The notes beneath the pieces were generated by a model, which saw only the letters and a list, made by a program, of their open reading frames with translations, searched no databases and had not been told where the DNA came from. This document shows positions 15,778 through 24,409 of a stretch of DNA of 37,300 nucleotides, piece after piece (the stretch's first letter is position 1; each line of letters opens with the position of its first letter). The position numbers and the translations under genes are program-made. Origin of the DNA: Terriglobia bacterium (lineage in GTDB: Bacteria > Acidobacteriota > Terriglobia > Bryobacterales > Bryobacteraceae); assembly GCA_025350105.1 (NCBI GenBank), contig JANXYJ010000033.1, positions 1 to 37,300 on the forward strand, read 5' to 3'.

Positions 15778-17130
15778 TCACGCAACCTGAGACTTCGTCT
15801 CCGGCTCAATGAACTTGGCGTACCGTTTCAAGAACTTCAGAGGCACGCGCCCCAGGGGTCCGTTGCGCTGCTTGGTCACAATCAAGTCGACCATCAGCAC
15901 GTCGGAGTGTTCGTCCTGGCCGTCCTGCCGGTGGGGCATCAGGATTACATCCGCATCCTGTTCGATCGATCCGGAGTCCCGAAGATCGCTGGGCCGCGGC
16001 TTCCGGCTTTCTTTTTCGCTCTCGCGATTGAGCTGGGCCAGCACCACCACGGGCACGTTGAATTCGCGGGCGATACGTTTCACGCCGCGCGAGATCTCGG
16101 AGACTTGCTCGTAACGGCGTTCAGCGCCTCCGGTGGTCTCCACAAGTTGCAGGTAGTCGATCACCACCAGGCCAATGGCATGCTTGGCCGTGAGTTTTCG
16201 CAATGCTGCCCGCATTGCCGGCACGGTACAGCCCGTTGAATCGTCAATCCATAGGCGCGTTTTTTCTTCGTCGGCCAAGTCCGTAAACGCTTCGGCGAGA
16301 GTTTTCCGTTCCAAGGGATTCGCGTAACCCCGCGTGACCTTCAGCCCATCGACCTGGGCACGCGCTGAGGCCATCCGCATGAGGATCGCTTGGTCTGGCA
16401 TCTCCAGCGTGAAGAACGCCACTCCTGTCTCGCTGCTGGCGGCGCCGTCGGCAATCTGGCAGGCAAGAGCGGTCTTTCCCATCGACGGACGCGCGCCGAT
16501 CACCACCATCTGTCCAGGCATCAGGCCACCGCCAACCAGCATGCTATTGAGCACGGGCCACGGAGTGGGCACACCGCGGCGTTGATCGGGATGCAGGAAA
16601 GTGTCAATGCCCCCCGCTCGGGTGATTACCTCGAAGGGCGTTTTGAAGCTCGCAGACGTTCTTTCTGCGGAGAGTGCGCCCACCACCGTTTCGTACTTCG
16701 TGAGAATCTCGTTGGTCGGCGTGCCGCCTGACAAACACTCCTCCAGGGCAGCCTGGGTTGTGTGGCAAAATCTTCGCTGAGTGGATTTGTCGCGCACCAG
16801 CGATACGTAGGCGTCGAGATTGCAGAGCGCCGGCATGCCTTCGTCGAGCGAAGCTACGTAGGCAGCACCGCCGACAGATTCCAGGTGCCCCTGGCGGTTG
16901 AGTTCGCTCACCACGGTAACGCGGTCTACCACTGAGCCTGCCGAATCGAGGTGCACCATGGTTTCAAAAATCCGGCGGTTCGCTTCCAGACTGAAATCTT
17001 GTGGCCGCAGCGCGACAGTTACGTTCTCCAACGCCTGGCGCCCGTTCAGGCAAGAGGCCAAAACAAGCTTCTCCGCCGCCACGTCGGAGGGCAGCCCCTT
17101 TTCGAACAGCAAATCTTCGACGGGCTTCAT
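15778..17130 (-). CDS. Replicative DNA helicase, DnaB family (phage/island type)
   Basis: 450 aa from the ATG at 17130, which overlaps the stop of the upstream gene (ATGA); the longer frame to 17208 would intrude into that gene. The N-terminal DnaB domain (AAEKLVLASCL, IFETMVHLDSAG, GGAAYVASL) is followed by the RecA-like motor: Walker A GARPSMGKT at 212-220, Walker B GLVVIDYLQL, and DLRDSGSIEQDADVILM near the C-terminus. It unwinds DNA at the fork as a hexamer. Chromosomal dnaB genes do not usually sit beside an initiator-like HTH gene; this pairing and the tRNA fragment indicate the replication genes of an integrated element. The Ala in the usual Walker region GRPS is intact as GARPS. Confidence 0.92.
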   Translation of the reverse strand: MKPVEDLLFEKGLPSDVAAEKLVLASCLNGRQALENVTVALRPQDFSLEANRRIFETMVHLDSAGSVVDRVTVVSELNRQGHLESVGGAAYVASLDEGMPALCNLDAYVSLVRDKSTQRRFCHTTQAALEECLSGGTPTNEILTKYETVVGALSAERTSASFKTPFEVITRAGGIDTFLHPDQRRGVPTPWPVLNSMLVGGGLMPGQMVVIGARPSMGKTALACQIADGAASSETGVAFFTLEMPDQAILMRMASARAQVDGLKVTRGYANPLERKTLAEAFTDLADEEKTRLWIDDSTGCTVPAMRAALRKLTAKHAIGLVVIDYLQLVETTGGAERRYEQVSEISRGVKRIAREFNVPVVVLAQLNRESEKESRKPRPSDLRDSGSIEQDADVILMPHRQDGQDEHSDVLMVDLIVTKQRNGPLGRVPLKFLKRYAKFIEPETKSQVA

Positions 17131-17999
17131 TCCGCGGCGATCCTCCGCAGGTAATCGCTGGCGTCGGGATATTCGGCTTGAGCCGCCTTCACAGGTGCAT
17201 GCTTCCACAGCTGGTCTTCGAGAAATCTGAACAGATTCGGGGCGTACCGCCCGTGCTCAGCCGTCCAGCGTTCGCCGGCTGCGGTGCGCGCACTCAAGTA
17301 GCCTTCGTCAAACGCAACGCGGTTTAGCTGTCCGGCGATAAGCATTTCGAGCGCTTTCGTTTTGGCGACGGCGTTGCGGTTCTTGTTGGGATGATCCCTG
17401 ACGAGGTGGTCCCACCAGCCCTCGAAGTCGTCTGGACCGTCAAACCCTCCCTGCGGCCAATCAGAGCGCTGATGCTGCGGAAAATGGAGAACTGGTTTGG
17501 GCTGTTCTGTGACTTCGCGGGCACGCTCCGTAGTAAGTGAGTCTTGTAAGGGAGTCTTGTCTTCCTTATATCCACCGCTCACTTCTGAGCGGTCTGACGT
17601 GCAAAAGTGAGCGGTCATAACGGTTTCTTGAGCGCTCACTTTTGAGCTGTCAGCCGTGGTCCGTTGGCATGCCGCCAAAACCGGATGCCACAGGAATTCA
17701 CACCGTGACGTAAGCCCTCGGCCGCGCCGTATCCGGCGGATAAACGCCGCCCCGATTAGTTCTTCGAACTGCCGCCCAATGGTAGCCTCGCTGGAACCCA
17801 TCTCGGTAGCAATAGCGCGGCGGTCTGCGAAGCATTCACCTTCCTTGCCGGCAAACATGCACAGGCGTCCGTAAAGGAGTTTTGCGCCATCGCTGATATC
17901 CGGGAAGGCCAATAGGCCCAGGGGGATGAACACGCCGCGAAATCGCTTGAACGGGTTGAACGGTTCACCGACGGCCGGCGAACCTTTCGTCTCAGCCAC
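17127..17999 (-). CDS. Replication initiator-like HTH protein (phage O/DnaD-like)
   Basis: 290 aa. The N-terminal winged-helix domain (about 30-110) has KLLYGRLCMFAG, then FADRRAIATEMGSSEATIGRQFEEL, as in replisome organiser and RepA-N-like proteins. A variable linker (about 115-185) follows, then a C-terminal helical part (DDFEGWWDHLV, YAPNLFRFLEDQLW) of the sort that binds a helicase or its loader. It would melt the element's origin and bring in DnaB. The linker coding region contains dyad repeats like those inside phage lambda gene O. It overlaps the helicase gene by 4 bases and reads away from the tRNA-Cys fragment, 64 bases behind it. Confidence 0.75.
   Translation of the reverse strand: MAETKGSPAVGEPFNPFKRFRGVFIPLGLLAFPDISDGAKLLYGRLCMFAGKEGECFADRRAIATEMGSSEATIGRQFEELIGAAFIRRIRRGRGLTSRCEFLWHPVLAACQRTTADSSKVSAQETVMTAHFCTSDRSEVSGGYKEDKTPLQDSLTTERAREVTEQPKPVLHFPQHQRSDWPQGGFDGPDDFEGWWDHLVRDHPNKNRNAVAKTKALEMLIAGQLNRVAFDEGYLSARTAAGERWTAEHGRYAPNLFRFLEDQLWKHAPVKAAQAEYPDASDYLRRIAAE
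17574..17650. repeat. Iteron-like dyad repeats, candidate replication origin
   Basis: Three copies of a 20-bp hyphenated palindrome. Copy A (17574-17593) is perfect: ACCGCTCA, spacer CTTC, TGAGCGGT. Copy B (17596-17615) keeps the right arm TGAGCGGT with spacer AAAG and a decayed left arm. Copy C (17631-17650) has AGCGCTCA, spacer CTTT, TGAGCTGT, one change in each arm. They lie in the linker part of the initiator-like gene, as lambda ori does in gene O. Confidence 0.55.
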
Positions 18000-18063
18000 C
18001 CGGACGGAAATAAGAATTTCGCTTGACGAGTGTTGATCCTGTTATAGTTCTGGTTGGAGAGGT

Positions 18064-18113
18064 AAGGTCTGCAAAACCTTTATTCGTCGGTTCGACTCCG
18101 ATCCGCGCCTCCA
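18064..18113 (+). tRNA. tRNA-Cys(GCA) 3' fragment, attachment-site scar
   Basis: The 3' two-thirds of a tRNA are intact: anticodon stem AAGGT/ACCTT around CTGCAAA (anticodon GCA), variable loop TATTC, T-stem GTCGG/CCGAT around TTCGACT, acceptor strand CCGCGCC, discriminator T and encoded CCA. A T at position 73 is the tRNA-Cys identity base. The 5' acceptor strand (GGCGCGG needed) and a proper D-arm are absent where they should lie, near 18040. It is therefore not a working tRNA but the 3' copy left when an element integrates in a tRNA gene. Its orientation puts the element, and the intact gene, to the left. Confidence 0.75.
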
Positions 18114-18180
18114 ATAATTTAGCCCTTCTTCCTCTTAGCTTTCACCCTTCAGCGCCACCCGTTTCGCGTACCCTAATCTA

Positions 18181-19845
18181 ATGGGATCAGCCGCTGCGCG
18201 TTTGGATGACTGCGAACTCGCCATTGGTTTGCCAAATGGGAAAACGCAATTAGTCAAGTTGGATCGCGATCGTTTCACCCTTGGCCGCGATGCGGCGAAC
18301 GACCTGGCTTTCCCCGACGTTGCTGGATTGTCGCGCAAACACCTGGCCATCCGGCGCGACGGCGCAAACTGGGTGGCGGAAGATCTGGGCAGCACCTACG
18401 GTACGTTTCTAAATAAAACGCGGATCGCGGAACCTAAAATCCTCCGTCCCAATGATCAGATCAAAGCCGGAGAACTGCATTGCACTTTTTCCACGGCCGC
18501 CGCGCGGGCTGCCCGCACCGTGGTTTTTGTCGAGAATCCCTCCGGGCCCGCCATTACCGCCAGTCTGGATGCGGTCCTGAAGGATGCAGTTCTGAATGAG
18601 GAAAGCGAAACCAGCCAGAGTGGCCACATCCAGGCGCTGATTCGCGCCGGCCGCGAGTTGGCCGGGCACATGCCTTTGGACACGCTTTTTGAATTGATTC
18701 TCACCCTTTCGGTGGACGCGGCGAAAGCCACGCGCGGCGCTTTAATGACGCTAGAGGACGGCGAACTGCGCATCCGCGCGCACAAAGGCGATGGGCTTCG
18801 CATCAGCTCGCGCGTGCGGGATCTGGTGATGGGCGAGAAACGCTCCATGCTGGTGCACGATGCGCTGATGGATGAATCGCTGGGCGCGCGCATGAGTATC
18901 GTGCAGGACCAGATTCGCAGCATGCTGGCCGTGCCCTTGCAGACCGAGGACCGCGTGATCGGTTTAATCTACCTGGATTCGCCGTTCCTGATCCGGGAGT
19001 TCACCAAAGCCGACCTCAGCCTGCTTACCGTGATGGGCAACATCGCCGCAGTTCGCATAGAACACGCCAGAATGGCCGAAATGGAGCAAGCCGAAAAACT
19101 GCGCGCCCAGGAAATGCAGCATGCCGCGATGATTCAGCGGGCCATTCTGCCCAGCAACTTTCCGCCGTTTCCCGAACGCACGGAGTTTCAGTTGCACGCC
19201 GCCATGACGCCAGCCAAGGGAATCGGCGGCGATCTGTTCGATTTCTTTTTGTTGGACGACAATCATCTGGCCTTCGCCGTGGGAGACGTGAGCGGCAAAG
19301 GCGTTCCAGCGGCATTGTTCATGGCCGTGGCGCGCACTTTGCTGCGCAGCACCGCGCAACATAAGGCCTCGCCCGCGAAGTGTATGGCCTACCTGAACGC
19401 GGCCCTGGTGGAACAAAATGTATCGGGAATGTTTGTGACGCTTTTTTATGGCGTGATGGATACCCGAACCGGCGAAATGGAATTCGCCAATGCCGGTCAC
19501 ATGCTGCCCTACGTTTTTTCGGCCACCGGCGAAATGCGCGAGCTTACGCACAAAAGCGGGCCCATGGTGGGGTTGTTTCCGAAGTTTGCCTTTACGCAAG
19601 GCTCGGCCCGCTTGCAGCGGGGCGAGACCATGGTTATCTACACCGATGGACTCACCGAAGCGCGCGATCCGCAGGGCGACTTCTTCGAAGAAGATCGCCT
19701 GAAGGCCAGCCTGCAGACCCACGCCACTAAGGCAGTGGAGCCCCTTCTTGCCGGGCTGCTGGGCGACGTGGAAACATTCGCCGCCGGTGCGCCGCAGGCC
19801 GACGACATCACTGCGCTGGCGCTGCGTTATCTTGGCCCGGCGTAG
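18181..19845 (+). CDS. FHA-GAF-PP2C (RsbU/SpoIIE-type) Ser/Thr phosphatase
   Basis: 554 aa, soluble. FHA domain at about 20-105 with the phosphothreonine-binding GR (35-36), SRKH (51-54) and GSTYGT; GAF domain at about 155-300; a short coiled coil (MEQAEKLRAQEMQHAAMIQRAILP) as in RsbU proteins; and the PP2C-like phosphatase to the end with GGDLFDFF, GDVSGKGVPAALFM, NAGHMLP, YTDGLTEA and ADDITALAL, so the metal-binding Asp residues are kept. It would dephosphorylate an anti-sigma-antagonist or a kinase target in response to a GAF ligand and FHA partner. The Ser/Thr kinase two genes on could supply the phosphothreonine. No clear Shine-Dalgarno. It ends with no gap against the next convergent gene. 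Confidence 0.93.
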   Translation: MGSAAARLDDCELAIGLPNGKTQLVKLDRDRFTLGRDAANDLAFPDVAGLSRKHLAIRRDGANWVAEDLGSTYGTFLNKTRIAEPKILRPNDQIKAGELHCTFSTAAARAARTVVFVENPSGPAITASLDAVLKDAVLNEESETSQSGHIQALIRAGRELAGHMPLDTLFELILTLSVDAAKATRGALMTLEDGELRIRAHKGDGLRISSRVRDLVMGEKRSMLVHDALMDESLGARMSIVQDQIRSMLAVPLQTEDRVIGLIYLDSPFLIREFTKADLSLLTVMGNIAAVRIEHARMAEMEQAEKLRAQEMQHAAMIQRAILPSNFPPFPERTEFQLHAAMTPAKGIGGDLFDFFLLDDNHLAFAVGDVSGKGVPAALFMAVARTLLRSTAQHKASPAKCMAYLNAALVEQNVSGMFVTLFYGVMDTRTGEMEFANAGHMLPYVFSATGEMRELTHKSGPMVGLFPKFAFTQGSARLQRGETMVIYTDGLTEARDPQGDFFEEDRLKASLQTHATKAVEPLLAGLLGDVETFAAGAPQADDITALALRYLGPA

Positions 19846-22800
19846 TTAATTTGCGCTGAAACTCCAGCCGGAGAGGACCGCCACTTCACCCGACGCCCCG
19901 GTCGCGGAGGTGAATCCGATGAAGGCCTTGCCTCCCGCATCCAATCCAAGCGTTGTCAGGTCCACCGCCGTGGTCAGCACCATCGTGCTGTCCAGAAACA
20001 CCGTCATCGTTTTCGCGGTGCCGCCGTAAGTGATTTTCGCGTCGTGCAGGTTCCCGTCCGCTAGCGTCGAGGCAAGCGCGGAGGCAATCCCTAAATCAGC
20101 CCCCGTCCCGTGATGGGCCGAATTGGCTGCGGCCCCATTGCTCTGCACGCCAATATGATTCGCGTTGGGATCCCCCAGATCGGCTTGATTCAGGTACGTG
20201 TCGAATTCAACCGCCAAGCTTTGGCTGATCCCGTCGTAGCCAATGCCACCACCGGCACCACCGATTGCCGTGGACCCGCTGTTCTGGATCACAAACGCAA
20301 ACCCGTCCGCGGGCGGATTGGTCACCCCAGTCAGCCTGAACTGGAACTGCGTGGTGAAGCCGCTGCTCACCGTCAGCTTGCCGGGATACCAGGCGGAAGA
20401 AGCCTGGCCCACGGCGTTGGTCATCGTGATTTGGTTTGCCGTGGCTCCGCCAATCGCGTTGCCATTCGCGGTAAGCGTGGTGAAATCCACGCTGGCAAAT
20501 CCGTCAGAGATGCTGAAGGTTTGCGGCACATCCGCAGCCGGCAAATAGTTGACGGTGCCGGACTGTTGCGCCGTGATCGTGCACGTACCGGAGCCGGTTA
20601 AATGGACCAGACTTCCCGTTACCGTACAACTCCCGCCAGCGATAAAGCTTACCGAGAGCCCCGAGGTGGACGTGGCGCTTACGTTGAAATCCGGCGCGCC
20701 GGATTTTTGATTCGCCAGTGCCGCGAACGTAATCGCTTGCGCCGACGGCGTGATGATGAAGCCGGCCGTGTTGTAGGTGATGTTGTAATTCGCCAATGCC
20801 GCCACCGGGCCCAGCGTGGCCGAGATCAGGTACGGAGATCCCGCAACGTTCTCGCCCGCGGCCCGCGTGTAGACCGCCGTGATGCCGTCGCCTGCGACAA
20901 AGCCAACCAGCGAGCCGCTCAGCCCCGGGTCCGCCGCACCGAACACTTTGCCGCTGGCGTTGGGCGTTACCGAAGCGGTTTTCTGTGCGATGGAACCGCT
21001 TGCGCCAGTCAGCGTCACCGTGTAATTGCCGCCCGCGTTGCCGTCGTTCACCATATACGATGTCACCGTCAGCCCAACGCTGGTACCGGCATTCTTGCTA
21101 TTGAACGTTTCAATCAACGGGCTCACCGTATCTTTGGCCAGCTTCAGACCAGTGGCGATGGGCGTGGCGCCGGGCGCCGCCGTGGTTCCATCATACGTTT
21201 TGGACGATGTAACCGCCGCGATCGAAAGCGCCACCGGCACAATGGTAAAGGTGCCGGACGTATAAGTCACGCCCGCCGCCGGCGTACGCCCCGTGCACGT
21301 AATCGCATTCGGATAGCTTCCCGCGTTGCTGGATGCCGTGATGGCGGAACTCAACCCGCAGGTTGTGGTCCCGGCCAGTCCCGCATCTTGTCCCGTGGTG
21401 GTAAACGTAAAGCTTGCGGGATTGGCGTCACCATAGTTTCGCGTTACCGGATTGGCCGCGATGAACAAGTGCTTCACGATCGCGCTCGCCGTGTTCGACG
21501 GCGTGCTCTCGGTCCCTTTGATGTCCACCGACGTCACAAAATAGGTGTAGTTCACGTTGTACAGCGTGCTGCTGCTATTCACCACATCGGTGTAGGTGGT
21601 TAGCGGCGGCGCGCCGCTCACCGAACCAATCAGCACTGGCGTGGTGTTTCCCGCGCTGGTCCGGTGAATGTTGTACTGCCGGATTTGACCAATGCCTGGC
21701 GCACCCCAGTTCAGTGTCACGCCATTCAAATCGCGCCCCAGCCCATCCGCCGGTGTGTTCGCCGTCAGCGGCTTGGCCGGATCAATGGGATCCAGCGTGG
21801 CGATCACCGTGTCAAAGTCCACGTCGCCTAAATCGGTTTGTCCCAAGTCAGTCTGCCCTAAATCCGTCTGGCCTAGATCGGTTTGCCCTAAATCCGTCTG
21901 CCCTAAATCGGTTTGCCCCAGATCCGTCTGCCCTAAATCAGTCTGCCCCAAATCTGTTTGACCCAGATCCGTTTGGCCTAAGTCCGTCTGCCCCAAATCC
22001 GTTTGGCCCAGATGAACGTCCGCCGACAGCCCGCTGACATTCAGCCGTGCGCCAATTTGACGCAGGTTCAGGCTTCCCCAATCGTTCGAGTCCACCAGAT
22101 ACCGCTTACCGGGCGCGCCCGCGGCAAGTTTCGGATCAACGGAATCCTTTACCGGATCGCCAATCACGCCGTTGAAATCGATGTCCACCGCAATGCGGCT
22201 GCCGGGCGCGTTGTCCAACTTGCCGTTATTGTTCCAATCAATGTAGGACCCAATGGGAGAATCCAGCCGAAGCGAAAGATCGCCATTCAGCGGCGTTCCG
22301 TCGCAGTGCGCCTTGGCGGCTCCCAAACCGTTCGGATTGTTGGGGCCCACCGGACCATAGAAACGAATCCGGTATTGCAGATTGCTGGGAAACACGGTTT
22401 CTGACAGATTGTTTTCCTCCAAACCGGGCAGCGATCCGTAGGAGTAATCGATGTGCGGATTGCCACCGGCGTCGATCAACCCCCGGGTTTGGTACAGATA
22501 GTTCATCACGCTGGGATAATTCGGCTCGCAGTTGGGAACCCGGAACAGGCCCGCATGCGACAAGCCCAAGTTATGGCCCAGTTCATGCATCAGCGTTCCG
22601 GCTTGCACCAGCGTGCTCCCGGTTTGATCGGCACAATCCACAGCGGGGCTGCATCCAGGCCCGTCATCGGAGCGCCACAGACCCAGCGTGATCATCAAAT
22701 CCCCACCCGGCCGGTCCGCCACACCCGACACACTCTTGGGATCGCGCGTAGTGGGTTTGCCCGCCGCATCAAAGGGCCCCGCCAGCGCATGCCCAAACAA

Positions 22801-24240
22801 AACGTAGTGAAAAATATCTTTGCGGTTCCGCGCAAAATGCGGAGACATACCTAAAACCGGAAACCCATCCTTCACGGCCCGGAAACCGATTTTCCAGCCC
22901 TGTACCGCGTACGGTTCAGAGTAGTCGCAAGTGTAATTGGACTTGTTCTGGCAGCTCAGCGTTCGTTCTTCAATCACTTCGCCGCCGCCGCGCAGGGCTG
23001 CACTGTAGGGAATCACATACGGCGATCGCGGCGCCGCCTGATAATTGTTGCCCACATCGAAATGCACACTGATCCCGCGGGCATTAAACGCATCGCCCAC
23101 CAGCTTCAGCGCCGGCAGCTTGGGCATATGCAAATGCCCGTCGGTGCCGTGCAGCCAATCGAGTTCAATGAAAACGTCTTTCTTGTTGGCCGTGGCTCCC
23201 ATCGCCGGCAAATTCACGCACGGCTCCGCCGCATAGTCCGCACAGGTGCCGAAGGTGGCCTCGTGTGTAGCGTCGCCGGTCCTCAGGTGCATTCCCCTGG
23301 TTTCCCACACATCCAAAAGCCCGTCGCCATCGCTGTCCTTCACGTTGGTGCTCAGGATCAGCGCACTCCATGTCAGGCACGCCGAACGGCCCGAAACACT
23401 CGCTTGGGTTTCAAACGAAGAATCGTTCTCTTCCAGCTTGATGTTGAATGTCGGGTTGTCCCAGCGTGGTGACTGCGCTCCCTTGAATGGATTGACGGCG
23501 ATCACCGAATCATCTCCGCTCACCACGCTCGAAAAAGCGCTTTGTCCATTGCCGACAATCTGGGTCATCTTCGCGCCTGCCGCTCCGTATCCCGATGCTG
23601 CCTGGTAGAATCCGCCCACTTTCAGTTCCAGTCCATCGGAATCGTTGGTTGCCGTATAGGCACCGTCGTAGATCACCACCGAACGCAAAGCAGTGGAGAG
23701 AGACAACCCGCGGTAGACCACCACCAGCGTGGCGCCATTGGTGTAGGGAGCCCGTCCCGTAAGGCCGCCTCCGCTATCCGGTAGCTTTACGGTGTGCGGA
23801 CCATTGGCGATGCGAACGTTGTTGGTTTGGTCCACCGCCAAATAACGCAGCACGTCGGCGCGATAAACTCTTCCCTTCGCTAGCGCCGAACTGTCGCACG
23901 CCGGATTCGCCGCACTGCCTCGCGGCGCCCCCACAATGGCCTTGCCGTCGAAGAAACCGTTGATGGAAGAGGGCGCCGCCGTGGTCTCCACCGATTGCCA
24001 GTACAAAAACGCCGCCACGATATCGGCGCCCAAGGGAACCCCGCTCACGGTGAGTGTGTTGCTGGCGAAACCGTTCACTCCCGTTCCGCGCAACCCCACG
24101 CCCGCCACCACGTAATCGCCGGTAAGGAAATAGTTTTTGGTATAGCTCAGCGCCGGAGCAGCATCCAGCGGTTGGTACGCAATGGCCAGCCAACCCAGCA
24201 CAATCGCTGAAAAAGAAAACGCACGTACGAACTGTGGCAT
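19846..24240 (-). CDS. Large secreted metzincin/MBG/L-type-lectin protein with (LGQTD)12
   Basis: 1464 aa from the ATG at 24240, with GGAGG 7 bases upstream; the ATG at 24282 lacks this. Signal peptide FSFSAIVLGWLAIAYQPLDAA. Next: a beta-rich N-terminal domain (about 30-280), a Ca-binding DSDGDGLLDVWETRG, and a zinc site HELGHNLGLSH (552-562) that fits HExxHxxGxxH of metzincins. Then twelve LGQTD pentapeptides (744-803), an Fn3-like domain (about 835-915), MBG and YDG beta modules (about 920-1180) and an L-type lectin fold at the C-terminus (ADGFAFVIQ, SLAVEFDTYLN). Likely a cell-surface or released protease-adhesin acting on glycosylated material. No anchor or sorting signal is seen. Confidence 0.88.
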   Translation of the reverse strand: MPQFVRAFSFSAIVLGWLAIAYQPLDAAPALSYTKNYFLTGDYVVAGVGLRGTGVNGFASNTLTVSGVPLGADIVAAFLYWQSVETTAAPSSINGFFDGKAIVGAPRGSAANPACDSSALAKGRVYRADVLRYLAVDQTNNVRIANGPHTVKLPDSGGGLTGRAPYTNGATLVVVYRGLSLSTALRSVVIYDGAYTATNDSDGLELKVGGFYQAASGYGAAGAKMTQIVGNGQSAFSSVVSGDDSVIAVNPFKGAQSPRWDNPTFNIKLEENDSSFETQASVSGRSACLTWSALILSTNVKDSDGDGLLDVWETRGMHLRTGDATHEATFGTCADYAAEPCVNLPAMGATANKKDVFIELDWLHGTDGHLHMPKLPALKLVGDAFNARGISVHFDVGNNYQAAPRSPYVIPYSAALRGGGEVIEERTLSCQNKSNYTCDYSEPYAVQGWKIGFRAVKDGFPVLGMSPHFARNRKDIFHYVLFGHALAGPFDAAGKPTTRDPKSVSGVADRPGGDLMITLGLWRSDDGPGCSPAVDCADQTGSTLVQAGTLMHELGHNLGLSHAGLFRVPNCEPNYPSVMNYLYQTRGLIDAGGNPHIDYSYGSLPGLEENNLSETVFPSNLQYRIRFYGPVGPNNPNGLGAAKAHCDGTPLNGDLSLRLDSPIGSYIDWNNNGKLDNAPGSRIAVDIDFNGVIGDPVKDSVDPKLAAGAPGKRYLVDSNDWGSLNLRQIGARLNVSGLSADVHLGQTDLGQTDLGQTDLGQTDLGQTDLGQTDLGQTDLGQTDLGQTDLGQTDLGQTDLGQTDLGDVDFDTVIATLDPIDPAKPLTANTPADGLGRDLNGVTLNWGAPGIGQIRQYNIHRTSAGNTTPVLIGSVSGAPPLTTYTDVVNSSSTLYNVNYTYFVTSVDIKGTESTPSNTASAIVKHLFIAANPVTRNYGDANPASFTFTTTGQDAGLAGTTTCGLSSAITASSNAGSYPNAITCTGRTPAAGVTYTSGTFTIVPVALSIAAVTSSKTYDGTTAAPGATPIATGLKLAKDTVSPLIETFNSKNAGTSVGLTVTSYMVNDGNAGGNYTVTLTGASGSIAQKTASVTPNASGKVFGAADPGLSGSLVGFVAGDGITAVYTRAAGENVAGSPYLISATLGPVAALANYNITYNTAGFIITPSAQAITFAALANQKSGAPDFNVSATSTSGLSVSFIAGGSCTVTGSLVHLTGSGTCTITAQQSGTVNYLPAADVPQTFSISDGFASVDFTTLTANGNAIGGATANQITMTNAVGQASSAWYPGKLTVSSGFTTQFQFRLTGVTNPPADGFAFVIQNSGSTAIGGAGGGIGYDGISQSLAVEFDTYLNQADLGDPNANHIGVQSNGAAANSAHHGTGADLGIASALASTLADGNLHDAKITYGGTAKTMTVFLDSTMVLTTAVDLTTLGLDAGGKAFIGFTSATGASGEVAVLSGWSFSAN
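21832..22011 (-). repeat. Twelve 15-bp tandem repeats coding for LGQTD
   Basis: The unit codes for LGQTD in every copy; the DNA copies differ almost only at third codon positions. Read in register as TDLGQ it fits the pentapeptide-repeat rule (A/S/T)(D/N)LXX, which forms a right-handed beta-helix; 12 units give three turns. A thirteenth, diverged unit (LGDVD) follows. Confidence 0.9.
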
Positions 24241-24409
24241 CACTCTGCCTCCGATAAAAGTCTCGAAACGGTCTAGAAACAAAAGTCCCCGCTAACGCCG
24301 CGCAACCGGGCACGGAGATCTACGGGGAAGTCTATCTTACCTTGTGTTTAAGCAGACTGTCGAGCGCGCCAAGCGCAGTGCGGCAGAATGAACGTACTAG
24401 AGCCCCGCC

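Noticed and set aside
17460-17480. ATCAG...CTGAT palindrome near the iterons
   Set aside because: It does not share the TGAGCGGT motif and is short enough to be chance.
18023-18048. TTGACG and TATAGT as a promoter before the tRNA-Cys fragment
   Set aside because: The spacer is only 14 bases, too short for a normal sigma-70 promoter, and the fragment behind it is not a full tRNA.
18040-18113. A complete tRNA-Cys gene
   Set aside because: The bases where the 5' acceptor strand should be do not pair with CCGCGCC and there is no convincing D-arm.
19840-19850. Zero-gap convergent stops of the phosphatase and lectin genes as a special signal
   Set aside because: The stops simply adjoin (TAG then TAA on the other strand); no hairpin or repeat is seen there.
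20602-21603. Long plus-strand ORF of 333 codons
   Set aside because: It lies wholly antisense to the MBG/YDG region of the 1464-aa protein and is Arg-rich, low-meaning sequence typical of GC-rich shadow frames.
21827-22011. CRISPR array
   Set aside because: Units are 15 bp with no spacers and are part of a coding frame.
21692-22037. Plus-strand repeat ORFs (PKSVC-type) over the LGQTD array
   Set aside because: They are antisense shadows: silent-site variation fits the minus-strand frame, and the host gene has many recognisable domains.
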